A stretch of DNA of 64,000 nt from Pinus tabuliformis (lineage: Eukaryota; Streptophyta; Pinopsida; Pinales; Pinaceae). The stretch is from positions 705,100,358 through 705,164,357 of the forward strand of contig CM062810.1 of assembly GCA_031772625.1 (NCBI GenBank). Reading direction: 5' to 3'. The notes beneath the pieces are model-generated. The model was given only the letters and a program-made list of their open reading frames with translations, was not told the origin of the DNA and searched no databases. Made by a program: the position numbers and the translations under genes. The first letter of the stretch is position 1. The number at the start of each line of letters is the position of its first letter. This document shows positions 11,074-22,192 of this stretch, one piece after another.

Positions 11074-12271
11074 AAACAGATTGTGCAATGTAGTACCTGA
11101 TTTTCTTGGATTGGGGGCTACCTATTTCATATAGGGGCAGATATGCACATCAGAAGATGCGTCCACAAAGACGAAATATTTGACATTCTGAAAGCTTGTC
11201 ATGATGGACCATGTGGCGGACATTTCGCAGATCGCAGGACTGGTCACAAGGTTTTGTAAACAGGTTATTACTGGCCCACAATCTTTAAAGACGCTAAGAA
11301 ATTTGTTCAAGCTTGTGACAATTGCCAAAGAGCAGGACGCCCTGGACAGTCCGACGAAATGCCTTTAAACCCACAGTTAGTAATCGAACCATTTGAGCAT
11401 TGGGTGCTCGATTTTGTTGGTCCGATCAACCCATCATCAAATCAGAAAACATATATTCTAGTAACAACAGAGTATGTTACCAAATGGGTTGAAGCAGAGG
11501 CACTTCCAATAGCTACTGAGGACTCTGTGATTCATTTCCTGTTCCAAATATTTGTGCGATATGGCCTCCCGAGGGACATAATCACGGATAGAGGACCACA
11601 GTTTGTAGGTAATAAAATTGCTGCAACATTAAAAAATTATCACATTCAGCACAAAATTACCACTCCGTATCACCCATAGGAAAATGGCCAAGTAGAGAGC
11701 ACGAATAAAGTGATAGAGGAAATATTGACAAAAACCATTGCATCACACAGGCATGATTGGGCTTCAAGATTGTCGGAGGCCTTATGGGCATACCGAACAA
11801 CGTGGAGAAATACCACTGGCCATTCACCATATCAGCTAGTATTTGGAAAAGAACCCATCTTTCCAATAGAGTTCGAAATACAAACATTAGGAACAACACA
11901 GGAGATCGGTCTGAATTTAAATGAGGCCTAGACTAGCAGACTACAACAAATCAACGAGCTAGATGAAATTAGGCTCTAAGCTCTTCAACACACTGCATTA
12001 ATTCAACAACAGAGAGAAAAATGGCACCACTCCCTGATAAAAAAGAAAATCTTCCATGAAGGAGATTGGGCACTCCTATATGATTCCAGGTTTCAGGATT
12101 TTCTGGGAAAACTCAGACTCGATGGCTTGGATCGTATGAAATACAGAAAGTGCATGACAATGGCACCATTACTTTGAATACTATTGAAAGATCTGGACAT
12201 ACCTTTAAAGCAAATGGTCACCGAGTGCGACTGTACCATAAACCGCTTACTCGAGAATCCTTTTACCAGTA
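11074..12271 (+). pseudogene. Element B integrase
   Basis: Frame 1 gives the HHCC region (CHDGPCGGHF, then ACDNCQRAG), then the core: WVLDFVGPI, ITDRGPQF and ENGQVESTNK, with the normal 35 residues between the second Asp and the Glu. Stops: TGA 11098, TAA 11257, TAG 11677 (at the Q of the usual HPQ), TAG 11929, TAA 11977. Near 12106 one base is missing, and the GPY/F-like part (RWLGSYEIQKVHDNG, then GHRVRLYHKPL) continues in the next frame to a TAG near 12271. I see no chromodomain, as expected for this lineage. Confidence 0.88.
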
Positions 12272-12436
12272 GCTACGGGAAGATTTTGATATGCAGATTC
12301 TTGCTGAGGAAAATAATCCTTCCTCGGCATTGGTTCACTAAATAATTCCATTGTTCTTAAATTTTGTACATAAATTTTTCTTTTTTGCTTGTGTAAACTA
12401 CTTTCTGTACAGAGTTTTGCATTTTTTTTGTTTTTT

Positions 12437-13040
12437 TGCTGTTCCTTTCTGAAGGAAGAACATTTCCGACACTTCCACATTTTTGCTATTCCTTTCCGAA
12501 GGAACAATGTTTCCGCATTTTTGCAGTTCCTTTATGAAGGAACAACACTTTCGCAATTTTGTTGTTCCTTTCCGAAGGAACAACATTTCCACATTTTTGC
12601 TATTCCTTTTTGAAGGAACAACACTTTCGCATTTTGCTGTTCCTTTCCAAAGGAACAACATTTCCACATTTTTGTTGTTCCTTTCCGAAGGAACATCATT
12701 TCTGCATTTTTTTCTGTTCCTTTCCGAAGGAATAACACTTTCGCATTTTGCTGTTCCTTTCCAAAGGAACAACATTTCCGCATTTTTGCTATTCCTTTCC
12801 GAAGGAACAACACTTTCACATTTTGCTGTTCCTTTTCGAAGGAACAACATTTCCGCATTTTTGTTGTTCCTTTCCGAAGGAACAACATTTCCGCATCTTT
12901 GCTGTTCCTTTCTGAAGGAACAACACTTTCGCATTTTTGCTGTTCCTTTATGAAGGAACAACATTCCCGCATTTTTTCTGTTCCTTTCTGAAGGAACAAC
13001 ACTTCCACCAGATTGTTTTGCCATTCCTTTTAAAGGAACA
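12437..13040. repeat. Tandem array of about 16 hairpin units
   Basis: Units of about 38-40 bp, each centred on a 7-bp inverted repeat GTTCCTT / AAGGAAC with a 4-base loop (TCCG, TCTG, TATG, TTTG, TTCG or TCCA), separated by a CAACATTTCCGCATTTTTGCT-like spacer. The array lies just after pol. Open frames on both strands here (up to 218 codons) come from the repeat itself and are not genes. Stems are better kept than loops, but I cannot test compensatory change without an alignment. Confidence 0.9.
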
Positions 13041-13360
13041 ACCCTCCTTCGCATTTTTTTCTTTCTGCCGTTCTTTCCGAAGGAACAACAGTTTCAATTT
13101 CGGATGATCTTAGGCTGTTCCACCAAAGGATCGGTATTTTATTTTGCGCTTGCTTTATTTGCTGTTCCGTTTAAGGAACAACTGTTGTTCTGTTTAAGGA
13201 ACAACTGCTGTTCCTCTTAAGGAACAACAGTTTCGAGTGTATTTTTTTCTTTTGTTTGCTGTTCCTCTTAAAGGAACCACGGTTTTGCGTGCAGATGTTC
13301 TTTTTGCTGTCCCTCTTAAGGAACAACAGCTGTTCCATCTAAGGAACAACACTTTTTGAG
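13041..13360. repeat. Degenerate continuation of the hairpin array
   Basis: Further GTTCC...GGAAC hairpins with a changed core (CTCTTAAGG, CGTTTAAGG, CATCTAAGG) at about 13065-13090, 13158-13232, 13258-13282 and 13300-13350, irregularly spaced. The loop is shorter and TTAA-containing, so this looks like a separate sub-family of the same repeat. Confidence 0.75.
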
Positions 13361-14789
13361 TGCATTTTTTTCGTGTGCGTGTGTGTTTCTTAAAGAACAT
13401 CATTTAGAGGATTTTTGTGAATGATGGTTCACTGTTTATGATCCCTTTAAGGCACAGGTATACATTTATGCAAGAACACAAAAACTAGAGGATACTGAAA
13501 TCAACAAACCAAAGAAAAATCGTTATCTTTAGAGAAATTGCTTTGTATCAATAAGAAAAAAGAGGAAAGGACACAACTATTTATATCACTTTGCTGTCTT
13601 TATTTTCACTAAAACCAATTTGATTGATTATTTTTATCATGTTGGTTCTTCCTTAATCTTCATAATTCTCTTTGATCATTATTATTGAATAAGAATAAGG
13701 GCATATTTTCCTCTATTGAGATGTTCAGACTTCTTCCACCATCCCTACTCTTAAGGAGTGTTGAGCCATCCTCTGTATATAAATAGGAAAGTGCTATATA
13801 AAAGAAAAAAAGGGAAAATATATATCTATATGATTACTAACATGATTTGTCAGATGAAGGATAGGGGGTCTCATCAAGAGCCAGCCTACCATGATCATAA
13901 GGAAGCAGTGAAGTGGCATTCCCACTATGGCCACCACACCAAGGATATGATCCAAGAGGCATATCAGAAAAATAAAAAAGTCCTTGGAACAGGAGGTCTC
14001 ATCACGAGCCGGCCTGCCCACCTTTCACTCCTTCCTGGTGAATGGCATTGTGATTCATCTGGTTACCAAGCCAGCACAATGGCCTCCATTCTGACATCAC
14101 ACAACACTTTCCTAGGCATACATAAAGGATTATGGTTCCAAGGGTGAAACAAGCAACTTTGTCAAGGTTATGAACACCTGTGGGCAACAGAGCTCTGTTG
14201 ATGGTATTGAAGTCATACTTTTCATACACCAATAGTCATTATAAACCCTTTTCTTATATCTTTATCTTGATTTCAAATGAGATTATGTTATATAACCCTT
14301 TCAAACCTCTTACACATGAAAAATCGTTTATAAATCAATCATAATGGTTAAAGTGGATAATGACCGCATAAGCATTTTTACTTACGTCAGCTGTCCTCTC
14401 CCCTATTTTTCGCATCATTTCATAGCATTTCCATATCTATTCGCGATTTCCATCATAAGCCTCGATTTCAGTAATTCGCTGCTTTTTGTAATCATGTCAT
14501 GGATATATACGCCGTTCCTTTCTTTTTACTGTACGACTGCAGTCCAACACACTGCTCCTTCATTTGCCGGTCGAGGACGACCTATCATATTTCAGGGGGG
14601 TGCGGGTGACCTCCAGAATACACCGACATACGTGTCAACTCCCTATTTGGAGGTACTATGACTCCATCAGAACTCGGAAATAGCAAGTTTAACGGTATTG
14701 ATATTTCCCAATATGCACAGCTTGTTGTTCCATTGTCATTTCTGTGTTTTTGCTCTGTAAAAATTAACAGTGTGCTAAGCTTGAACAAA
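13361..14789 (+). other. Element B spacer before ORF-X
   Basis: No convincing gene. A diverged direct repeat (GGTCTCATCAAGAGCC at 13868 and GGTCTCATCACGAGCC at about 13998) lies 130 bp apart. A 105-codon hydrophobic ORF (14344-14661) has two membrane-like stretches but no recognisable family. A pyrimidine-rich tract with ATTAACAG at about 14762-14770 precedes the ORF-X start codon and could act as a splice acceptor for a subgenomic RNA. That is inference. Confidence 0.4.
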
Positions 14790-15193
14790 ATGGGAGGCAG
14801 ATCAATACGCAGTGAACCGCAGGTGTTAATAATCTCCAACGTTGCACGCGAAATTCTAGTGAGAGCAGGATGGATTACCTACCTTGACCAACTACATCAG
14901 TTTCATGAAACGGTAGCCATCGAATTTCTGCAGAATTTGCAGGAAGATTGTTCCATGGTGAGGGGGAGGCAAATAACAGTAATAGATGCGGTAATTGCTG
15001 AAGTATCGGGACTACCAGCTGTTGGACCAATATGGACCCAAAAAAAGGTGAGAATTCAGGAGGCTATAGCTATCTTTTGGGACAAAGGATAGAACCTTAC
15101 CATCAAAGGAAAAGGAGTCTTGCCTGCAACCCTGGGAGAACCATGGGCAAAATTAGCCAGAATTGTGAAAAGCTACATCACATGCGATGGGAG
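14790..15193 (+). pseudogene. ORF-X, N-terminal part (tail ORF of element B)
   Basis: Chosen start is ATG 14790 (MGGRSIRSEPQVL); an upstream ATG at 14658 gives a less convincing leader. The frame reads RAGWITYLDQLHQFHE, VAIEFLQNL, MVRGRQITVIDAVIAEVSGLP, a pattern like the putative plant transposon protein domain found in retrotransposon accessory ORFs (assignment from memory, not searched). A TAG at 15090 interrupts it, then the frame continues to EPWAKLARIVKSYITCDG and is cut by segment S after 15193. The frame resumes exactly at 22193 across the duplicated GGGAG. Function unknown. Confidence 0.65.
15189..15193. repeat. Left flanking duplication of segment S (GGGAG)
   Basis: GGGAG precedes TGTTATC at the left end of S and recurs at 22193-22197 directly after TAACA. 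Skipping from one copy to the other keeps the ORF-X reading frame. Confidence 0.85.
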
Positions 15194-16374
15194 TGTTATC
15201 ACTCAGGTTGTTCCCCAAAAGTTGTGAGAAAAGGGAATACGGCCGAGGTAACCACTAACCAATCTTTTAGATGCAGATTCTAGCCAATCTGCAGCCAGAG
15301 AGGGCTCTCTCTTTATGATTTAGCTTTGTTTTGCTATATGTTAGGCTAGTTATGAAGTACAAGTATTTGTTTGATTTTTGGATGGTGACATTCGATAGAA
15401 CAGGGCTGCAAAGTATGAGAAGTTCAGACCATTGGGTTAATGGAGTCAATGAAGGTGAATTGCTGGATATGGTTTCTTTGACAAAAGGAGGAACTACAGA
15501 GCAAGATAATTAATCATGGAACAACCTTCAAGCTGGAATCAGGTGAAATGGAGTCAAGGAATGCAAGGCAATTAAGAATCTTTCATCATGGTGACAGAGG
15601 GAATGTGTATGAATATTACCAGGGAGCAGTTAAGAATTCCTTGGTTATATTCAAAGTGTAAGAACCAGGGAAACAGGAGCAGTTAAGAATTCCTGCCTAT
15701 GCTAGTCCTGAAGAAAACATGAAAAATTACAGGAATTGAACACAGAGTACAGTTAAGCAAGTTCTGGGTTATTCATTTTCCTTGTAATTTAGAACATGAT
15801 ATATAAATGGTATATAAAACACAGAAACAGTAAAACAAGAGTTAAAAATACTTATTGATCCATGAAGTAATTCAAGAATTCTGTAACATATTCTTCTGCC
15901 ATTAATTCCACAACCAACAAGTTCAGCAACAGAGCAATCCAGCAATCTTTTATTCAGAAGAGTTCTCAAATTTATAGCGCAGTTTCAGAATGATATCACC
16001 AACCCCTAATACTTAGCTTGGGGAGGTATTTGTACAAAAATGTTTACAAAATATCTCAAAATAGATAATATCTTGCAATAACTTCTTTCACCTACTCTAC
16101 AGAAGGAGTAAATGCCCTTGGGAACAGAGAGAAATGAATGCGGAAGTAAGAAATGCTTTGCTGGCCGTTTTGTTGGTGAGATGCATCGATTACTTGCTCA
16201 GCGAGTCGGCTGATGGATTCTTTAGTGAAATCTGCGCTGCTGGCATTGCTTTCTCAGGTGCTTTTTCCTCCGCTTTAATTGACTGCTGCCCAGCGTGATT
16301 TTTTATCTACTCTTTCCTTTACTTTATGACATCCGTTATGTTCTGGGAAAATAAACAAAACTTTGAAATCCGCC
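15194..16374. other. Left part of segment S, no gene
   Basis: No coding signal. A short direct repeat (AGCAGTTAAGAATTCCT) occurs at about 15629 and 15677. GATATATAAATGGTATATAAAAC at about 15798-15820 is AT-rich and TATA-like on the plus strand. For the antisense ORF this is the 3' flank, and AATAAA-like signals on the minus strand are possible but not distinctive. Confidence 0.4.
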
Positions 16375-19300
16375 CTACAAAATTTCTAGCATACTCTGCC
16401 ACCAGTGGTCCTCTAGTAATTGGTGTCTGTGCATTTTTATCAGAGTTTCATCAGCATCCGTGTACTTGAAGAACATAGGCTGGACTGTGAAAAGATGCCT
16501 CACTTCATGTTCAATAAAAAACAGATTTTCCAAGTTGTCATATAGGCTCTGTCCAGATGGGAGTGCCTTTTCTCCTGCAGAACTTGATGATGCTGTGGCT
16601 TGGCTATCCACATATGTATTCAACCTGTGAATATAATCTTCCTGTGTCATCAGTCTATAGTCATTAGTTAATAAACTGGGCATACCCTTTTCCTCCAAAG
16701 CTGTAAACTTCTGTGTGAAAGCATTTATCTCCATCTGCATGCCCTGACACTTCCTCTCCAGATTTTGTATGAAGTTCCTCATGGTTAGAACTCTTTTGAT
16801 AGTTAGAATAGTGCCTGTCCTGTCCCTGATATCCAATTTTTCTAGCTGTTCTTTGGTGTGGGTATTCAAAAACTGTATTAGCCTATTGGCCTGTTCGGGC
16901 ATGTGTCCCAATGAATCCCTGGCCCTTTGAATTTCTTCTTGAGCTACTGTCACCAAATCAATCTGCTCATGAATTATCTGTATTGATGTCCATATATCAA
17001 TGATGGATTGGCCAATGTTGGCCCATAGAATGCTCCTGATTTCTCTCAGAGGCTTGTCTAATAAGAGGTCCTTTTCCAATGCCTTTACCTTGTTTTCCAA
17101 TGCTTTCACCTCCCTTGTTTTTTCTGCCACTGTCATTTTAGATTTATCATAACTAATTTCCAACTTGGCCAATTTCTCTTTAGCATCTTTTAACTCTGAT
17201 ACTTGGAGTCTTAGATCCTCCATAGCCTTTATCAGTTCTTCAGTAGTCATGGTAGTGCTGCTGCCTGCTGCTGTTGTTGTTGAAGTACCTGCTGTCGATG
17301 CTGGGGCAGTGGGAGGGACTGCTGTTGTTGCTGTAGGAGGAGCAGTTGTAACTGTTGGAGCTGTTTGAGGTGGCTGGGAGGTTGACACTCCCTATTTTTC
17401 CTGTAATGCTTTCTCCAAAGCCTGCTCGGTTTCACTTAGCCTTTGATTCATTTTTATTAGCAACTCCATCATGTCTTCTTCTTCTTTTTCTTTCACTATC
17501 TCTGTGGTCTGCGGATGCATAGTAATTGGCAGCTTTAACTGCTTCTTGAGGGCAGCTATGTCATCCTCTTTTTTCTTTATTAGTGCTTTTATTCCCTTGG
17601 GATCCTTGGGATTATGTCCCAGCTCAATGATGATTTCTTCCAAGGACTTTATCCTGTTGTCCTTGGCCAAAGAGGATGCCTTTTCCAACTCTAATTGGGC
17701 AGATGTGTTGTTTAATGAATTCTGCAATTGTTGAGCTAGTATGGCTTTGTCTGCCAAAGTGGAATAGACCATTTCACCGGTTTTCTTATGCAACTCAATC
17801 TGGTCCAAAGGGTGAATGTCTTTGGCAAGAGCCTCCATATTTGTTCTAATATAATCAGCAGCTGACTGTGGCTGCTGCACTCTAGGCTTGAAGTGACTCA
17901 AGATCATTTTCCATTCCTTAATATCAAATGCAGACATCAATCTCTGCTGTTTGGCAGGGGTCATTTTGAGAAATTGATCATAAAGCTGCAGTCTTATTGG
18001 CTCATTCTGTGCTTTGATGTCCATGAATGTCCTCTTAATATTAGAACTTTGTTTGCTTTGTGGCCGTGCTGAGGAAATTTCCACACTAGGCTGTTTTCCC
18101 AATTGCTGCCCATGAGAACTGGTAGATGATTCTATCACTGGGGAAGTTAGTGGGTTGGCTGCCCTCTCACTTCTTGGACTTTCAATGATCTCCTCTATAA
18201 CTTCCTCTTCAGGCAGAGGATCCACTCTCTGCCTCTTTGCTTCTGGTTGCTCTGCTGGCCCACTTATGGGTGTGGCCTCTTCTCGGTCCCTTTTTCTGCC
18301 CTTTTCCTCATTGAGAGGAGTCTGCAATGCTGGTATCTCTGGTGCATTGGTCTGGGCAGGAGGAATTTTCCCTTGGCCTTGTTGCTTTGATGATGTTGGA
18401 TGATTTGTCATTTCTTGTTGCTCTGAATGCAGCACTTCTTTGCCTTTGGATGTCCCTGCAGGTGGAGTACTTTCTTGGGCAGGTTGTTGTGAAGTTGTAG
18501 CAGATGATGTGCCCGCTCCAATGTGTTGAGGCAATTTGAAAGAGACCTGTCCAAAAGAGTCCAAGTCAAGAGTTTTTTCAAGGTTTTTCATTGCCTGCTC
18601 CATTTTCTCTTCCTCAGTAATCTGTTCTACCAATGTGCCCTCTACCCATTCATCTTGATTAGCATACTGTTCTAAATCAGGGATTCTACAATGATCATAG
18701 CCTGATAGCCTATTTTTTATCTTTCTATCACGGATGAATCCATTTGGGTCATAGGGTACCCACCAAAAACTCCTTTTTAGTTTGAGTTGCTCACCTAATA
18801 TCTTTTCAGCATCTTTCCACCCTTCCTTTTTGTTAATAATGAAGGGGCCTAATTGGTTTCTTAGCTTCAGTTGAGCCTTCTTCTTGGCAGCATAAAAATG
18901 AGTCAAATCTGAGCTAATAAATTGCCTAAAGTATTCAAGAGCAAACAGTCTCATAGGCACATACTTTGGTAGTTTATAGGGACATAGCTCAGAGCCATAT
19001 ATTCTGATCTCAGTGTGATTCTGGTAAAAGTACCAGTCACCTATTTTATAGCTTTTGGACAGCTGCAAAATTTTCTGCATGTCACCTGAGAGTCTGGGAG
19101 GGGGACTTCTCATCAGCAGAGATGAGACTAGATATATAAATAGATCAATGAACTCACAATAAGTATAAGGAGAATTATGGACCAGATGGAAGACTGAGGT
19201 CCAAAATATCACAGATCTCCTTTCTCCTTTTGCATCCAATTTCCTGACAGGGAACTGAAAACTATCTGTTTGATAGTACAAGAACAGATGATATATATAT

Positions 19301-20013
19301 GCTGTATACTTGAAGACTCCTTCTCTGTTTAGGCTCATGAATTGTTCATGGATTTTGTTGCTAATGAAGGTAGCAAAGTCAAATTTGATAGCGGGAGGGT
19401 GTCCTGGAATAAATATAGACATCAGAGCTAAAATGGTTTCATCAACATACTCACTTGTTTTAAATCCTAGAACGTAGGATATCATATCAATAACAGATCT
19501 CCCAGCTTCATTGAAATAGACATGGTGAAAAGGAGGTGAATCTCTGGGCTGGGAGTCTGGGCTCATGAATAACTTGGCAATCCGGCCTATTTCTGCAGTG
19601 GATAGTTTGGAGCCTTGGTCCAACAAATATTTCATGGACAGAGGAGCCAGAGGCTGACTAGGTTTGAAGTGCAACATCTCATTGATTGAGTCAGGAGTTA
19701 TATAGAAAAGGACAGTGCCATTTGGGGACATGACTTCTCTTTGAGTAGGCTCATAGTTGGCACAGCATAAGCGGATTATATCTGGAAATACATTAACTGA
19801 TGGAAGATAGTATATGGGCAGATTGGACTCCCATATCCCATAGAGATCAGTTTTGTTCAGGTAACTGTTTCTAATTTCACAAAATGTTTGCAGATGGTCT
19901 TTGATACCCATTAAGTCTTGTATTTGGAAGTCCCTATCAGCTAAGGGCAACCATTCCAGCTCCTTGTGAGGTGCATTAAGGGGAGCAACATTGAGGGCCA
20001 CTGGAGCCTCCAT
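16375..20013 (-). CDS. Antisense ORF of segment S, about 1,210 codons with one in-frame TAG
   Basis: ATG at 20013 (MEAPVALNVAPLN). The first 873 codons are open to a TAG at 17392-17394, then the same frame runs another 338 codons to 16375. Residues 1 to about 480 look globular and contain IIRLCCANYEPTQREVMSPN followed by TPDSINEMLHF, a pattern recalling the plant transposon protein domain and thus ORF-X. Then come a Pro/Gln/Ser/Thr-rich region with basic clusters (KGRKRDREE, EAKRQRV; possible nuclear signals), predicted coiled coils on both sides of the TAG, and a C-terminal helical part. No RT, protease or integrase motif. Product unknown. Its near-intact frame contrasts with ORF-X. Confidence 0.65.
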
Positions 20014-20539
20014 TTTTCAATCTTCTGTGATTTTTTAATTTGAAATTTGGGTTTTCACAGCAATAGTAGGTAAAACAGTACTTTTGGGTCCTTTCTGCGG
20101 GAATTGCAGGCCGAAATGAGCTTGAATTTTAGCTAAATGGGCGAAATTGCAGAGGGAGATAGATTTTGAGGAATTTCTCAGAAAAATGGGCAGAACAGTG
20201 GTTATAGTGCGCAGGTTTTAAAGGCAGCATAGTTTTTAATCGAAATTTGGGTTCACAGGCAATTTTTGCAGAGAATTTTAAGAAAAACGGAGTTCGGGAA
20301 TGAAATGTAGGTAAATACCTGCTTTTATGAGCGCCCTGTGCAAAATGCAGGTGGCGGGCCGAGCTTGAAGACTGGTTTGTAGGCTGGAGTTAGCTGGGTG
20401 GCGGACTGTGCAGTCAAAAAGCTGTTTTGGTCGAAAAATCGCATGCACAGGTCATATAGAACAAACAAACAGAAATGGATAAAAACGACCTTTTCACGCC
20501 ATTTTGACAAAAATTTGGTTTTGGCGGGTTTTGGCGCGC
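20014..20539 (-). other. Leader of the antisense ORF
   Basis: About 525 bp between the GC-rich block and the ATG at 20013. It contains three similar TTTGGGTTTTCACAG / GGGTTCACAGG-type blocks (near 20048, 20248), which suggests an old internal repeat. No gene seen. Confidence 0.45.
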
Positions 20540-20860
20540 TTCGGTCGGGTGACGTCAGCATGACGCAATGATTTTGTCGTATAGCGGGGGTACGGAGGCT
20601 GACTTGGCAGTGACGTGGCGGGTGACACGGCGGATGATGCGGAGGCGGGGTGGCGGACGACGTGTCGAATGACGAGAGGGTGACGTCAGCGGGGAGGGGG
20701 CATAGGCGGTAAGCGGTTTGGCCCCCGCACTGCCTTTGGGCCATAGTGGTATTGGAGGGGGGGCAGCGATCACACCGGGCGCCTGCCACGTGTCTTCTGT
20801 ACGGCGGAAATACCGCCCATCCCCCGGACGCTATCGTTCGGCACATAAGGGCTTGCGATA
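20540..20860. promoter_or_regulatory. GC-rich, CpG-rich block with clustered ACGT-core sites
   Basis: In an otherwise AT-rich window this 320-bp block is strongly GC- and CpG-rich. It holds GTGACGTCAGC at about 20549 and 20681, GTGACGTGGC at about 20611, ACGACGTGTCG at about 20658 and CCACGTGTC at about 20787. TGACGTCA and CACGTG are classical plant bZIP targets. It lies between the antisense ORF and the plus-strand TATA box, so it could drive both directions. High CpG retention is notable next to the deamination seen elsewhere. Confidence 0.6.
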
Positions 20861-20869
20861 TACATGTGG

Positions 20870-20901
20870 GCCGTCGGATCTGTGGACTATGATCCGACGG
20901 C
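20870..20901. promoter_or_regulatory. Perfect 11-bp inverted repeat upstream of TATA
   Basis: GCCGTCGGATC, a 10-base spacer, and GATCCGACGGC. It ends nine bases before the TATA box at 20910 and has the form of an operator-like dyad. Confidence 0.75.
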
Positions 20902-20909
20902 TGGCAGCA

Positions 20910-20916
20910 TATAAAA
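20910..20916 (+). promoter_or_regulatory. TATA box of segment S
   Basis: TATAAAA in GGCAGCATATAAAACAGGCAG. Transcription would start near 20940-20946 and run rightwards out of S into the rest of ORF-X, as expected for an LTR promoter. Confidence 0.65.
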
Positions 20917-22192
20917 CAGGCAGAGGGCTATGCCACGGGGTCCCACCATAATATTTCATCGTTTTGTAAGGTTTGCGGGTGTATTTGTTATGGGTTGTCG
21001 GGCGGGTTAAGTTAATTAATCAACCAAATGTTGATTAATTCCTTTTAAACAGCGGGCCATGGATTATTCAAAGGGTTTCGCATACACCTTTTGACTCAGA
21101 GTGTATTATAACATATGGCCTATAGTGTAGCCGGGAGTGGGGTATTTAAGGTTTTTGTTGGGATTTCTTATTTATTTATATAATAGGGGCGGGGAAAACA
21201 TTATGTAGGAGCTATAAAATAGTGTTAGTAGGTTAATATGAAAGGTAGGTTTAAACAAGACACTAAGTTTAAAGGTAAACTTAGGCTTAGGGAATAAAAG
21301 GGATCCAAGTGGTGAACTTGGAAAACTTAGTATAATAGAAGAAGAACATTTTTACACAAGAAATGTGGCTTTGATATTCTAAGTAGAAACAGAGTTTTAC
21401 TTAGTTTTTCTCATGAAATGAAGTGAACTAGGAACACTGAGCAGATCTCAATGTCCTTGAGGGGAAATTAGTAAATGTTATTGGAGAAATGTGGAGGGAA
21501 ATTAGTCATGCTACATTTGTTTTGTAGCCACCTTGCCACGATACTTGTGATATCTTTGAGATGCAATATCTTAAAAGACGAAATTGTTCACAAGCCTGCT
21601 TCTGCAACATCAAAACTGCCTACCCAGCCTATTTAACCTGACATTTTTTCTTCCTTTTTGCTTGGTGCATTTGAACTAGCAAACCCTTTCTTTCTTGTTT
21701 TCTTTTAACTGCCCTCCTATCTAAGTCTTCTCTTATTTCTTCTAGGGGCTCAGATTTAGCTGTTGAGCACCCTTGCTTCTCTACCTAACCACTGATCTGC
21801 CAAGCTTGAACTGTTTGGAGAGATCTTATTCTCTAATTATAAAACAAGAAATTTAAACATGGACTGGCCAAGGTTAAACTGTTTGGCCATCCATCAATTG
21901 TGAGAGAAGTCACTGATTGCACAATTTGAACTTCTTTGCAAAAAATAGGATAGTAGTGGCATTTTGACTAGCACACTTTCCTGGTCTTTTCTTTGGGGTT
22001 CATTTTCTTTCCTTTTGACCAGTTCATTCTTTTTACCCTTTGATTTTTCTTTTAGGGCATACCCTCTTTACATTTTTTAAATTTTTGATTTTTTGAAAAT
22101 ATGGAACCTTTGCAGCATGGAAAGGATGAACATATTTGGCATTTCAACAGTCAATCATGAAATATGACACCTATTGGTATAGGAACCTAACA
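20917..22192 (+). other. Presumed R-U5 of segment S with leader hairpin
   Basis: No gene. A perfect 11-bp hairpin with a 5-base loop (AATTAATCAAC at 21014-21024 and GTTGATTAATT at 21030-21040) lies about 75-100 nt after the presumed start. The remainder becomes pyrimidine-rich (21640-22090). The last 57 bases are read through by the ORF-X downstream frame but belong to S, since the coding match starts at GGGAG 22193. Confidence 0.5.

Larger units (their letters stand above)
15194..22192 (+). mobile_element. Segment S: 7.0-kb TG...CA insertion, probable giant solo LTR with antisense ORF
   Basis: Length 6,999 bp. It begins TGTTATCACT and ends ...CCTAACA, a TGTTA/TAACA terminal match, with a 5-bp GGGAG duplication, and splits ORF-X in frame. 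These are hallmarks of an LTR-type integration. I find no second copy of either end inside S, so it is not a full LTR-internal-LTR element. A plus-strand TATA box at 20910 would give a U3 of about 5.7 kb and an R-U5 of about 1.25 kb, so a solo LTR fits. The antisense ORF lies inside the supposed U3. An unknown non-autonomous element is the alternative. Confidence 0.7.

Noticed and set aside
12398..13054. 218-codon minus-strand ORF and 156-codon plus-strand ORF
   Set aside because: Both are readings of the hairpin array; the peptide is a repeat of the unit and changes frame on either strand equally well.
12437..13360. CRISPR-like array
   Set aside because: Units are regular and palindromic, but the spacers are nearly identical, the host is a plant, and the array sits inside a retrotransposon.
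14344..14661. 105-codon hydrophobic ORF as an env-like protein
   Set aside because: No signal peptide-cleavage pattern, glycosylation or fusion features, and the frame does not connect to ORF-X.
20325..20846. 173-codon minus-strand ORF over the GC-rich block
   Set aside because: Long only because stops are rare in GC-rich DNA; no family, Pro/Arg/His-rich, overlaps the promoter-like block.
15194..22192. Segment S as an intron of ORF-X
   Set aside because: A direct junction restores the frame with a 5-bp duplication and TG...CA ends; no GT...AG pair fits the junction as well, though splicing of S cannot be excluded.
15194..22192. Segment S as a full LTR retrotransposon or DNA transposon
   Set aside because: No direct repeat of its ends inside, no gag-pol or transposase, and the flanking duplication and ends fit no common DNA transposon class better than an LTR.
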